Below, one piece after another: positions 1 through 9,624 of a DNA stretch of 64,000 nt; position 1 is the first letter of the stretch, and each line of letters starts with the position of its first letter. Location: contig JACONQ010000021.1 of the NCBI GenBank assembly GCA_014281115.1, positions 558,001-622,000 of the forward strand, given 5' to 3'. This DNA is from Laburnicola sp. R22_1 (taxonomy: Eukaryota; Ascomycota; Dothideomycetes; Pleosporales; Didymosphaeriaceae). The notes below the pieces were generated by a model. That model worked only from the letters and a program-made list of their open reading frames with translations. It did not search any database and was not told where the DNA came from. The translations under genes and the position numbers were made by a program.

Positions 1-350
1 GTCCAGATTCTCCATTTCGTCTTTGTAGCGTTAGTGGCTGAAGTGGAGCCCCAGGTCATGTGGTTTTCCATACCATCGTACAAAAAAGCATACTCGTTCG
101 CATACGATATGATTTCCAAGCGCTCGGGAAAACACTCGGGTATCGTCACACGAATGAAGCTAAATGGTTCTCCCAAACCGCCCTGGTAGTCTCTCACCGG
201 CGTAACGAACCGGTCCCAGTCCCTCTGTGCACGCAGAGCGCCATCGCGCTCTTTGAAAGTGTCTCTGTGTATCCTCAGCGGAATACCATTGGCCAGACCG
301 TCGTCCCTATAGTCTTCCAGGCTCAGGACGTCGGAGTATTTGAACTCCAT
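1..350 (-). CDS. Fungal terpene cyclase, fusicoccadiene/ophiobolin F synthase-like, N-terminal part only
   Basis: The gene runs off the left edge of the window. Exon 1 is 350-74, a 53-base intron is 73-21 (GTATGG...CAAAG, with CTAAC 13 bases before the AG), and exon 2 begins at 20. The start is the ATG at 350. The protein opens MEFKYSDVLS, and further on PECFPERLEIISYANEYAFL resembles what I recall of the N terminus of chimeric prenyltransferase/diterpene cyclases such as PaFS. Splicing gives a DDEME motif at residues 92-96. This fits the D(D/E)xx(D/E) magnesium-binding motif of class I cyclases, and by memory PaFS has its motif at the same residue. Without splicing the motif would read DGMEN and be degenerate. 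The family makes C20/C25 cyclic terpenes such as fusicoccanes and ophiobolins, usually within metabolite clusters. Whether a C-terminal prenyltransferase domain exists cannot be seen here. Confidence 0.8.
   Translation of the reverse strand, partial: MEFKYSDVLSLEDYRDDGLANGIPLRIHRDTFKERDGALRAQRDWDRFVTPVRDYQGGLGEPFSFIRVTIPECFPERLEIISYANEYAFLYDGMENHMTWGSTSATNATKTKWRIW
21..73 (-). other. Intron inside the terpene cyclase Asp-rich motif
   Basis: This 53-base intron has donor GTATGG, branch site CACTAAC and acceptor CTACAAAG. It splits the second aspartate codon of the DDxxE motif (G|AC). Its removal restores the catalytic motif and the following frame KDEMENLD-like reading, which is the main support for it. 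Confidence 0.75.
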
Positions 351-845
351 TGTGGTGGATTGGGAGGGAGTAAACGCGAAGAGTCTACCAAGTATCCGCG
401 GACCCGGGTGGCTGGGCCTCTTTTACACACGTGGATCGCTACGTTGCCGCGGCCCCTCCAGGGTTGGATTGTGTGTGTATGGTCATCTCGCCGACCCTAG
501 GCCGTTTGCAGAGTGCCACATGGGCACTTCACCGATGCCATTTACCCTGGATGGAGCCACGTCTTTTGGCGGCCACGTATATGACATTAAAGGCGGATCA
601 TTGGATATTCCACATGGGCAGAATCGGCATGTCAAGATTGTTTCCCTGTTCGTACATCGAGGTAGCGTTCCAAGACAAGCGCGCGCTCCGCTAGTGCTGA
701 CTTTGTCTAGGATCTTCCCGCGCGTCAAGAGCGAGCGTGTTTCCGCAACTGTTCCGACCGTCCGGGGCGGACGATATTCATCGGTCGATGGCCAGGACAT
801 GGGACGAGCAACGGAGTTGGCAAGCCTTCATTTCGCCCAAGGCTA
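351..845. promoter_or_regulatory. Upstream region of the terpene cyclase gene up to the AT-rich boundary
   Basis: About 500 bases of normal composition lie upstream of the cyclase start. Several overlapping open frames occur on both strands, but none has a recognisable motif or domain, so I read this as promoter and leader sequence. The composition changes abruptly to AT-rich repeats near 845, so transposon sequence begins about half a kilobase from the cyclase start codon. Confidence 0.4.
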
Positions 846-977
846 TTAATTATACCTACTAACTTAGAACTGCGTTAACTATAGGTTACTATTAGCTAGT
901 AGTTTTTATAACTTTAATTTTTTTAAACTTATTTTTTTAAATAGTTTTTTTACTAACTATGTGATATTAAATTACTA

Positions 978-1068
978 CCTAGAGGTAGAATAGTAAAGGC
1001 TTTACTTTTAAATAATTTTTTAAAAAAGCAAAGCCTTCTACTTAGTAATTAAAAAGAGCGTAAAAGGT
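978..1068 (+). repeat. Short interspersed hairpin repeat, representative copy
   Basis: This is a copy of a family about 90-180 bases long. It begins near ACCTAGGGGTAGAA, continues through AAAGGCTTT and GCAGAGCCC..., and reaches AATTAAAAAGAGCGTAAA. At least fifteen copies lie in the window in both orientations, for example near 1245, 1505, 1745, 30958 and 31490 on plus, and near 1110, 1630, 3108, 4090, 31207, 31365, 31840, 33095 and 33475 on minus. All lie in AT-rich DNA. They carry no coding capacity and behave like a MITE- or SINE-type non-autonomous family. Confidence 0.7.
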
Positions 1069-1369
1069 AATTACTTTACTAACTATTTTTATTATATATA
1101 TTATAATTATATTTTTTTACTCTTCTTAATTACTAAGTAAAAGGCTTTACTTTTTATTATTATATTATTTACAATAAAAGCCTTTATTTTTTTATTTAAA
1201 TATATTATTTTTAGATACTTAATTTCATAATATATATATTATTAAATTAGCTATCTAAGAGTAGAATAATAACGACTTTAATTTTAAATAATATAATAAA
1301 TAAAGTAAAACTCTTTACTTAGTATTTAAAAAGAATATAAAAAGATAATTATAAAATTTATTTTATATA

Positions 1370-1481
1370 GGTTTTTTTACAACTAAGAGGTTTCTAATAA
1401 AAGTATTATAATAATAGTAGTTATCCCTTCTACAATTATTCATAGAAAAAGTGTTTTAAGATAGTATTAATAAAAGGGGTT
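1370..1481 (-). mobile_element. 5'-truncated short copy of element X (112 bases)
   Basis: The minus-strand copy ends with the X family tail ...GTTGTAAAAAAACC. It is bounded by a perfect 14-base direct repeat ATTTATTTTATATA at 1356-1369 and 1482-1495. Only the last part of the 1156-base element is present, so its 5' end is truncated. See the copies at 32978, 33332, 56357 and 57525. Confidence 0.7.
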
Positions 1482-1744
1482 ATTTATTTTATATATAGCA
1501 TTAATTAAATCTACCTAAAGGTAGAATAATAAAGGCTTTCATCTTAAATAATAATAAAAAAGCAAAGTCCCCTACTTAGTAATTAAAATGAGCGTAACAA
1601 AGATAAGTACTTATTTTTATTTTATATATTACTAATTTTACGCTCTTTATAATTACTAAGTAAGAGGCTCTACTTTTTTAAGAGAAAAGCCTTTATTATT
1701 CTATCTCTAGATAGTTAATTTAATAATATATGTGTTATTAATTA

Positions 1745-1912
1745 ACTACCTAGAAGTAGAACAACAAAGGCTTTTATCTTAAATAATATAAGAAAAAAAG
1801 CAGAGCTCCCTACTTAGTAATTAAAAAGAGCGTAAAAAAGGTAATATAATTATAAAAAAAGCGCGTTTAAACTGCTAAGCAAGCTTAGCAGTTTTAGCGC
1901 GCATAGCTTCTA
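1745..1912 (+). repeat. Long-form copy of the short interspersed repeat with terminal hairpin
   Basis: This copy continues past AAGAGCGTAAAA into a palindrome at about 1860-1903, where two arms of the type AAACTGCTAAG / CTTAGCAGTTTT are separated by a few bases and bounded by GCGCG. The same arrangement occurs inverted at 3046-3196. It indicates that the complete family member is roughly 170-185 bases and that most other copies are partial. Confidence 0.6.
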
Positions 1913-2094
1913 TATACAAAGTTAATTTATAAGAAAAGGCCACTTAGAACTTTAGTAAGGGAGAAATAAAATAGCTTTAGCGCTACTATACTATAAGTTA
2001 TTCTCTCTTCTTCTCTACTATTCTAATTATCGTAAATAATATAAAATATATACTATTTCTTATAAGTAGTATAAAGGTAATATATACTAAATAT

Positions 2095-2900
2095 AGTCGG
2101 CTTGCTAAATACCTTTTTTAACTTTATTTTTTAGTTTAAGGTTAAAGTAGGTTAAGATAGAAGGTTATTATATACTATATATGGCACCTAATTTTAATTA
2201 AAGACTAACCTTAAACACTACCTAATAACGCAATAATAGTTTAAACTTACTTACACTCTATTTATACCTTATAAGCTTTTAACCTATATAAGGTTTACTT
2301 ATGCTATACACAGTATACCTAGCTTATTACTATTACTATTATTAGTTATCTGCGCTTACACGCCGCTTATGCAGCATACTTACTTAGATAAGCTAACTTA
2401 ATAGTAATAATAGCTAGAAGGATCTTATAAATTCATACAATGCTTTTACTATACTAGAGCTTATTAATAAAGACCTTATTGTCCTCCTTTTACGTCCCCT
2501 ACTAGAGGATTCTAGTACTAATAAGAAGCAATTACATCTACTAGAGTAGAAATATAGCGCTACTATCCTTCGCAAACTAGACTAGCTATTAGCCTAACTA
2601 GTATATAAGGATAGCCTTATAAATAGTTAAGTATATCTATCTCTTATGCTAGACAAGTATCTTATAGACAGAATAGAACTCTAATATAGTTATATTAATA
2701 GCAGCAGCGCGAAACTATAGTGTATACTCTTTAGCAACAGTAAGTACTTTTTTAGGAATAATATTAATGCCTAGATAAATAGTAGAGCGTAGAGTAATAG
2801 TAAGGGCTTTGTCTAGGATAATCTTAATAATACAGTAATAGAGTAACAAATATATATTTAGTATATATTACCCTTATTTTACTTATAAGTATAGTAGTAT
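2095..2900 (+). repeat. Repeat C, copy 1 (left arm of an inverted pair)
   Basis: The region matches, with many C/T-type differences, the reverse complement of about 3200-3975, and also the composite of 39110-39457 plus 63548-63960. Shared landmarks are GAAGGTTATTATATA, CTAACCTTAAA, GCTTATTACTA and GAGCTTATTAATAAA. No coding domain is legible. It could be the terminal or leader part of an old retroelement. The identity is unresolved. Confidence 0.65.
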
Positions 2901-3045
2901 ATACTTATTAACATATTAACTTGTGTTGTTTGTAATAACTAGGATAGTAGAGGAAATAGCTTATAGTATAGCCGCGTCTAAGTTTTATCCCCTAAAGTTC
3001 TAAGTAGTCTCTTTGTAAAAAATTTGCTTATAGGAGTCTTGCGCT

Positions 3046-3196
3046 AAGACCGCTAAGCTCGCTTAGCAGTTTAAACGCGCTTTTTTTGTGCCTAATTATC
3101 TGTTTACGCTCTTTTTAATTACTAAGCAGGGGGCTCTGCTTTTTTTGTTATATTATTTAAGATGAAAGCCTTTGTCGTCCTACCCCTAGGTAGAAT
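3046..3196 (-). repeat. Less mutated long-form copy of the short interspersed repeat
   Basis: On the minus strand it reads from GTGGCGTTAATTCTACC through AGGGGTAGGACGACAAAGGC, GCAGAGCCCCCTGC and GAGCGTAAACAG to a GCTAAGC palindrome and ends near GCGCTAAGACC. It retains CpG and CpA sites that other copies have lost. This makes it, with the copies at 33095-33195 and 38372-38472, the best template for the ancestral sequence. Confidence 0.65.
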
Positions 3197-3199
3197 TAA

Positions 3200-3975
3200 C
3201 GCCACATACTAAATATACTACTACTCTATTACTATATTAAGATTATTTTTAATAAAGCTCTTATTACTATTTCTATTTCTCTACACCCTACTATCTACTT
3301 AAGTATTAACCCTAAATTATTAAATACTAATATACTTACTAATACTAAAAGTATATATTAAAGATTTATAATACTACTATTAAGATAACTATGCTAAAGT
3401 TCTATTCTATTTATTAGATACTTATTTGGTATACGAGGTAGGTATACTTTACTATTTATAAGGCAGTTCTAGTATACTAGTTAGGTTTATAGTTTATTTA
3501 GTTTATAAAGGACTATAAGGTTAAATTTCTACTTTAGTAGATATAATTACTTCTTATTAGTAACTTAATCTAAAAGGGAGTTAAAAAATAGAGAATAAGA
3601 TATTTATTAATAAGCTCTAGTGTACTAAAAGTGTTATATAGATTTATAAGATTCTCTTAGCTATTATTATTATTATTACTATTAATTTAGCTTATTTAAG
3701 TAAGTATGCCGTATAGCGGCACAAGCGTAAATAACTAATAATAGTAGTAGTAATAAGCTAGGTGTGCTATATACAGCGTAAGTAAATTTTATATTAGGAC
3801 TAGAAGCTTATAGATATTAGAGTGTGTAAGTAAGTTTAAACTCTTATCGCGTTGTTAGATAGTGTTTAAGGTTAGTCGTTAATTAGAATTAGGTACTATA
3901 TATAGTATATAATAACCTTCTATCTTAATCTACTTTAACTTAAACTAAAAAAGGTTAAAAAAGGTATTTGGCAAG
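3200..3975 (-). repeat. Repeat C, copy 2 (right arm of an inverted pair)
   Basis: This copy of repeat C lies in the opposite orientation to 2095-2900. The two arms face each other across a spacer of about 300 bases that contains a short interspersed repeat (3046-3196). Such an inverted pair could form a large hairpin, or it may simply reflect two independent insertions. Confidence 0.65.
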
Positions 3976-4665
3976 CCAATATTAAATATATTTAATTAAG
4001 TTAATAAAACTAACTACTATATTATATAATTAATAATTTCTTTAATAATATTTTGCCCTAATAATACTACTATATAAAATATTAATTACCTTTTTATACT
4101 CTTTTTAATTACTAAGTAGCGAACTCTACTTTTTTATATTATTTAAGATAAAAGTTTTTACTATTCTATTTCTAAGTAGTTAATTAATAATATACATAAA
4201 ATCGTTTTTAGCACACCTATAGCTTTTTCTTATAGCGTCGTAACGTATACTAAAAAGGCCTGCGATGTTTCTCTTCCTAATATATATAATATTAATAATA
4301 AAATTATTATTATTTTATATATATTTTATTACTAGTACTATATACTAGATACTAAATTTTAGTACTTTTTATTTTCCTTCTCTCTATATATAATATAAAT
4401 TTAACCTTAGTTAGAATCTTAATATAATAAAGATCTCTAATAATAATAGTAGTTATTCCTCTTACTATTATAGATCCAAAAAAGCGTTTTAAGGTGTTTT
4501 AATAAAAGAGGTACGCGTATTAGTTACTATAAAATAATTACTTATACTAAAGTTATTTAATAAAAGCTACTTAAGAGCTGTTATAATTAGTGCTTAATTA
4601 ACTATTTTACTAAGGGCTTTCAACTTTATTGCTTTAGTCCACCATGTACATATGTGCATCATTGT

Positions 4666-4710
4666 CAGCGACGCCAGCGACGTTAGCGACGCCAGCGACG
4701 CTAGCGACAC
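4666..4710 (+). repeat. 9-base minisatellite, five units
   Basis: Five tandem units of (C/T)AGCGACG(C/T) and a close variant lie just inside the gene island, at the AT-rich boundary. The units are separated by no spacer, so this is not a CRISPR array. The alternation of CAG and TAG units is consistent with a few C-to-T changes. Confidence 0.85.
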
Positions 4711-5499
4711 ATGCAGCGTTGCTTGGCGACTGCCACGAGGGCATCCGTGGCGCCGGTGTTTTAGGTGCGGGACAGCGCAGGTATAGCATAGCCTAGACTC
4801 GTTCGCCAGACGCGGGTCATTTCCTTATTAGTTCAGTTTGCTAGGGTTTCGGTTGCACATTGCGGGAAATCAAAGGACGATCAGCGGAGCTCTGGTCCTC
4901 CAGTCGACGAGACAGAAACAACCTGAACTTGACATCTGCTTTCAATACAAGGCTGTTCCTTCCTACGTATCCAGAAGTGGAAGGTATAACCTACCCAGCT
5001 GCCCGTCTGCACGAATATGCATGCATTGCCCAAACACCATCGAGTACATCGGTCAACTGTTGCAACACGTTCTGGATAAGATACACCCACTCGCCCAGCT
5101 GCGCGAAAACGGCGCAAGCGAGTCCCAGGAACAAGTGTTCGTACGAGGTACCTATGAGTGGGCTCCCTGATCCTGATCGGGCAATCATCCCATCGGCCAT
5201 CCTTCAGAATAAGCATCCTCATGCCGCGCATGGTGCAAACGCGGGCAATATTCACGGTAGTCCCGGCCCGTCACGCGAAGGATCCTAGTCGGACAACGTA
5301 TGATTCCGCTCCCGGCTTGCGATTCCTGCCCCTTGGGTTCAACAATTAGCTCGGTCTTGTTTTCCAATACTAGCTAGGTATGCTCGTGTCCTGTTGGAAA
5401 AATTAATAAACGATGACCAACCACAACCCATAGCCTAGAGTCCAGTACTATCATGCATGCACTGTTGAAGTAATGAATGAACTTACGGTGACAACTATC
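4711..5499. other. Island edge with no gene I can support
   Basis: Open frames of 60-142 codons occur on both strands and overlap one another, and none shows a recognisable motif. On the minus strand, 5200-4991 is mildly hydrophobic (ACAVFAQLGEWVYLIQNVLQ) and stops at a TAG that could come from CAG, or could be bridged by an intron starting GTAGGT. It may be a decayed exon, but the evidence is weak. Confidence 0.35.
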
Positions 5500-6056
5500 T
5501 ATGCACCCCCTCCAGTGAGTTTCAGTTGGCCTGACCAGCCGATCTTCTTAAAAAAGAGTTCATAGTAACTCGTTTCAGAGGCCCATAAAAATCCGCTCGT
5601 ACCGGCATCTTGCATATTGCCTCGAATCTCAGCGCACATTTTGACGCAACATCGGCAGCACCGAGGCAGCATGGATAAGTGTTTAGGCACAAACTCGACC
5701 TCCTGGTTTCACGATCAGGTGTATTACTATTCTCAACATATCTACAATCCAGATAGGCGCCCCTACCTGCTGCACATCACCAACAGCCCCACTATCAGAC
5801 GTTGCAAAAATCGCCAAGCTGAAATGCGAAGATGACCTCATCATACAGCTGCTGGAACTCGTGTCGCAAACTGATTGGAAAACGCGCGACAAGGATTATG
5901 ACATTGGCGAAGGACCCGTGCGGGCGGCGAGCTACGGCGGAATATGCAGGGTGGATTGCGTCGCTCCAAGTGGGGAACGTTGGTGGCCTAATCAAATAAA
6001 GATAGCATTGCGCGGACGAGAGGGTCAACGTCTTTCACTGGCCCGAGAACGGAGGA
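5500..6056. other. Possible coding remnants, plus strand 5780-6062 and minus strand 5690-5499
   Basis: On the plus strand a frame reading DVAKIAKLKCEDDLIIQLLE continues open to 6169 and looks protein-like, but no start codon or upstream exon could be placed. It also runs into the convergent gene ending at 6057. On the minus strand 5690-5499 reads CAEIRGNMQDAGTSGFLW and is also plausible. Neither resembles a family I know. One of them may be an exon of a small unannotated gene. Confidence 0.3.
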
Positions 6057-6833
6057 TCAGAAGCGGAATCGCGACCGGGAAACTTCCTCATCGGGAAGAC
6101 CACCTGTTTGCTTCCCTTTCTCCTTTCCGCCCGCCTTCTGCGTTTTCACCTCTTTGGCTCGTGCTTTAGCCAGGGCCTTCTCTTCCTCAATCCTCGCCTT
6201 AGCCAGACCTTTCTCCTCCTCAGCCCTCGCTTTATCCCCCACCTTCACATCCTCCCCCTCCCTCCCCTCCTCTTCATCCCCATCCCTATCCACAGCCCCC
6301 TTCCCCTCACCCACCCTCTTCATCCTCACCTCCTCCGCAGCAACCCACGTCTTCCTCGCCTCCTTCCCCCCCTCATACACCGCCGTCCCCACATTCAACG
6401 CTAAAAACCCCACATTCCCCGTCTTCACAGCATGGTTCAACATTTCCGCTTTGACGAACGACTTCTGCGCTCTCATGCCGCCCGAGTAGGCGGCTTTTGC
6501 GAAACTACTTGCGCGGCCGTCGTCGATGGTGCGTTTGAGGGCTTGGAGTTGGGCACGGGCTTTGGTGGGGGGCTTTGTGGTGGGGGTTGAGGGAGAGGTG
6601 AGGGAGGAGGTGGGAGAGGTAGGTGTGGCTGTGTTGAGGGATGGGTCGGAGGGGGTGTAGGGTGGGGGGTCGCTGCTTGGGTTGGTGTAGGTGGGGAGGG
6701 GTGGCTCGGTAGTTGAGCGGGAGAGGGGAGGTGCGGGGGATGGTGTGTTGGGTTGGAGGGTTATGCTTGTGGTTCTGGCTATGAGAGAGTCTTCGTCGGT
6801 GGGAATCGGTGGGTTCTTGTTCTTCTTCGCCAT
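6057..6833 (-). CDS. Hypothetical proline-rich protein with charged, coiled-coil-like tail
   Basis: This is a single open frame of 258 residues with an ATG at 6833. Three regions can be seen. Residues 1-90 are rich in Pro, Ser and Thr (for example SDPPPYTPSDPSLNTATPTS) and probably disordered. Residues 91-170 form the best candidate for a folded part (ASSFAKAAYSGGMRAQKSFV, then GFLALNVGTAVYEGG). Residues 175-258 are rich in Glu, Lys, Ala and Arg with repeats of the type AEEEKGLAKARIEEEKALAK, likely a helical or coiled-coil tail. There is no signal peptide or membrane helix. I do not recognise a family. The coding-strand purine/pyrimidine bias and an unbroken frame over 777 bases support a real gene. 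Its tail overlaps a plus-strand open frame that is probably a shadow. Confidence 0.75.
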   Translation of the reverse strand: MAKKNKNPPIPTDEDSLIARTTSITLQPNTPSPAPPLSRSTTEPPLPTYTNPSSDPPPYTPSDPSLNTATPTSPTSSLTSPSTPTTKPPTKARAQLQALKRTIDDGRASSFAKAAYSGGMRAQKSFVKAEMLNHAVKTGNVGFLALNVGTAVYEGGKEARKTWVAAEEVRMKRVGEGKGAVDRDGDEEEGREGEDVKVGDKARAEEEKGLAKARIEEEKALAKARAKEVKTQKAGGKEKGKQTGGLPDEEVSRSRFRF

Positions 6834-7210
6834 GGTGGGTAAGGTATCGCGAGGAAGTGAGATGCGATGCGCGTATAGGAGTAAGAGGGTAAATGACCGT
6901 CGTCGTGGGAGATTCTAGCCTAGTTCGAGTCCGCACAGTATACAGAGAGGGGTAAAACAGGAGGCACTAGAGCCCAATACCTAGCACGGAGTAAGAGGGT
7001 CAATGAAGTGGAGAAGGGAGAGTGGTGTTTTTACAGTAATATATGGACTGGCATTCAATGCTGCAATAGCTTGCGAAGACGACGAACGGTACCTATTCAC
7101 AACTGAACGTGAGGGATTGAAGAATTCCTTCGTATTCACGAACAAACTTGACTCACGTTATCATGATTGAATTTTAACCCGAAGGCATCGCGCCGCTTTA
7201 CACCCAATAA
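6834..7210. promoter_or_regulatory. Upstream region of the 6057-6833 gene
   Basis: About 375 bases lie upstream of the ATG at 6833 with no supported gene. A GAGTAAGAGGGT(A/C)AATGA word occurs twice (about 6879 and 6990). TATA-like sequence is not obvious. Confidence 0.35.
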
Positions 7211-7399
7211 CCCACCCTCATACCAATAAATCTCCCTCTGAAAAATAGACACGAGAAACACTACATCACGCCCCCTATCCTTCCCACTCCCGTTTCCGAA
7301 GAATTCCTCAAGCGACACGGCCTACCCGCACAATCCCTCCACCGCACTCAAGAGATATCCCTAGAAAAGCTTAGCACGTGGACCATAGTCGAAGCCTAG
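7211..7399 (+). pseudogene. Possible 3' exon or remnant, protein-like frame without a start
   Basis: A 63-codon plus-strand frame ends with a TAG at 7397 and reads TPPILPTPVSEEFLKRHGLP in its middle, which looks like real coding sequence. It has no ATG and follows a TAA. It would need an upstream exon, but none is legible before it because the neighbouring gene lies on the other strand. It may therefore be the surviving end of a broken gene. The family is unknown. Confidence 0.3.
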
Positions 7400-7975
7400 A
7401 TGAGCATGATACACTAGAGTTAGAGCTACTAACCAGACTTGACTGTGGCTAGATCGGAGGGGGACAGAGCGACGGATATGCTAGATTTGTAGCGGGAATA
7501 GTAGGTGATAAGGGCTTGTCGTTGGGGTATAGGCGTAAATGTGAGAAAGGAGATGGTGGTGTTGTGCTTGGTGTAGAGGGCGTGGCTGGTGAAGTGGTGT
7601 TTGCGCGGTTTGGAGACATAGTTGTAGTTGTGGAAGCTGGTGCAGGAGATGTTTTACAAATTGATATAGCAGTGTGCGAAGTGGGAACAGCGGAGGTGTA
7701 GCTCTTTGATTGCACGTACTTGTTTGTGATTTGGGCTACAGAATAAGTGATATAATAGTAGGAAACATACACTGCGAGGGTTGTAGAAAAGCGTAAACTG
7801 TAAAGCAGTTTTTTGAAATACTAAGTGAATTGGGTAACCGTAGATGCTCACAGACAGCGTTATATAAGACCAACTCCATGCAATGCATAAAGACTATATA
7901 CAGTACCACTCTCTATCCTATCACGATAACCGAGCTCCCCCTCTTCCAACCCATGCCCACCGTGCTTCCAACCCG
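7400..7975. other. Intergenic stretch with one weak minus-strand frame (7772-7449)
   Basis: A 107-codon minus-strand frame rich in Ser, Thr and Pro (ANTTSPATPSTPSTTPPSPF) is open from 7772 to 7449. It is low complexity, overlaps an open frame on the other strand and has no recognisable domain. I do not call it a gene. The stretch also holds the 3' flank of the small gene at 7976-8227. Confidence 0.3.
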
Positions 7976-8227
7976 CTAATTCTGCGTCTTCCCAGCAGGC
8001 GCACTCATCTTACCTTGTCCGTAGTACACCACATACGCGTTGTTGACACTCTCGTGGTGCTCTCTCGCGTGCTTCTTGATGAACTCCCAGGCCTGCCTCG
8101 TCTTGCTGGGCGCCTTCGTCGAGGATGATGACGTCGAGGATAGGAGATATGTGCTCGTAGTTGTCTTGCTGGATTTTGTGGTATCCATGGAAGAAAGTGT
8201 TGTTGTTGATTCGGCGTATTGAGACAT
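7976..8227 (-). CDS. Small hypothetical protein, 83 residues
   Basis: The frame runs from an ATG at 8227 to a TAG at 7976-7978. The N-terminal half is Ser/Thr-rich and probably disordered (MSQYAESTTTLSSMDTTKSS). The C-terminal half, about residues 40-75, is compact and helical in character, with TRQAWEFIKKHAREHHESVN followed by an aromatic YVVYYGQGK segment. There is no signal peptide. I do not recognise a named family, but the contrast between a low-complexity head and a regular tail, and a clean start and stop, make a real small gene likely. Function is unknown. Confidence 0.6.
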   Translation of the reverse strand: MSQYAESTTTLSSMDTTKSSKTTTSTYLLSSTSSSSTKAPSKTRQAWEFIKKHAREHHESVNNAYVVYYGQGKMSAPAGKTQN

Positions 8228-9624
8228 GTTGAAGGTTGGTCGGTTATGTGAAGATGGAGATGGAGTGACGAAGAAGTCTGGGTTTGCCCGTGAATTGTGT
8301 GGGGTTGGACGGTCGCACGAAGACGGGAAGTAATAGGGGAATGATGGTTTTGGTGGGCAATTCGATAGTTCTGATGCTTCTTTGTTGATGTGAAGTTGCC
8401 GAGAGGAAGTGCAGTGGTGACTAGCACTAGGATGTCACCGTTACTTATACTCACAATTGACTCCAACCTTTCCCTATACCAGCAATTATTCAGCGCTATA
8501 CACCGCTTGATTACCACGCAATCCATTATACAAGCGCCTCCACGCCTTGCATGTCAAAACTTGGGCGCACGACAAATGGCATCGCGCCTCAACATCAGCT
8601 GTGGCTGGAATAAGTTGTCTTTATTACTCAGTCACGGCCTTTTACGGAGAAAAACTGAGTATCAGTCGCAAGCGGCCGAGTAGTCAATTCGAAAGGAATG
8701 CGCGTGGTGCAAGGTGAGGAGTCAGTCGCCATTGGAGTTTTCCGAGCGATGATATGCGCCCTGCGCCCTCCGCACGGACCGGATGTCGAGATGGGGGCTA
8801 TTTTTCAGCGCCATGTACTCTGTACGGCGTACAACACGCCCTGAGAAGTGCCACTGCTGACTCTAGCTCATGCAGCTCACACACAGGAATTTGTAATTGC
8901 AGGGTGGATAAAGGTATGATTGAAACCGACGTCGGAGGCTAGATTGAAAGAATGACATGGATATTGGTGAGATGGGGGGAGCATGATAGAAGCATGGTGC
9001 AATACGGTCCTAATAGGTGCAAGTGGCTGAGTTGAGCGCAAGTTACGAACAGAGATGGCGACGCATGGGTCATACGACCATGGCGCGTTGCTGGCTCCAC
9101 CGCAATGGCACAAGCTTTGTTTCGCGCTCATATTGCTGAAGACGTCGGCACGTATAGTAATAGACCGTGGCACCCACGCGTGGAGCTGGAGAGTAAGCGG
9201 TGCTGTGCTTTTGCGTGTCCTTCATCAGCTGCTCTGGCTGCACGAACGGCCTTGGGTGCGGTGCTAGTAACACCGTGTAGTCTCGGCCTCCGCCGCCAAG
9301 GCATCAAGCAGATGTGCGTGAGAGATGCATCTTCCACAACAGAGATGATGTCCATGCCAGAGCGTGGTGGAGGAAGGGAAGCCCGGGGGAAAGCACCTCA
9401 GCAAGACACTCGGTCCCGGCTAGCGTCGGGCCGTGCACCTCCCGCTTCTCGGCCAACGATGCCACGATCCTTTCCTCCACCATCGAGATCGAGTCCAACT
9501 CCTCAGCATCTCATCTCATCCATCATCGGAACATCAAAACCGAAGGGAAAACTATGCTTCACTGGCTTGTATGCATCGGGCACGTTACCTGACTATGCAC
9601 CGAGACCTATAGTCGGCTTGGACA
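8228..9624. promoter_or_regulatory. Intergenic region between the small gene and the Zn2Cys6 regulator
   Basis: About 1.4 kb contains many overlapping open frames on both strands. None has a domain or codon pattern I can support. The last several hundred bases form the promoter and 5' leader of the plus-strand regulator that starts at 9625. No transposon ends were seen here. Confidence 0.4.

Larger units (their letters stand above)
846..4640. other. AT-rich, RIP-like repeat block without genes
   Basis: The block is dominated by TA, TTA and TAG/TAA words, with no long open frame. It holds several copies of a short hairpin repeat (near 978, 1110, 1245, 1505, 1630, 1745, 3046 and 4090), one short copy of element X (1370-1481), and two inverted copies of repeat C (about 2095-2900 and 3200-3975). 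It ends near 4640, where normal composition resumes. Confidence 0.8.

Noticed and set aside
340..849. 169-codon plus-strand frame
   Set aside because: Overlaps the start of the terpene cyclase gene on the other strand and shows no recognisable content.
4666..4710. Repeated short motif that could be mistaken for a CRISPR-like array
   Set aside because: Units of 9 bases without spacers; it is a minisatellite in a eukaryotic genome.
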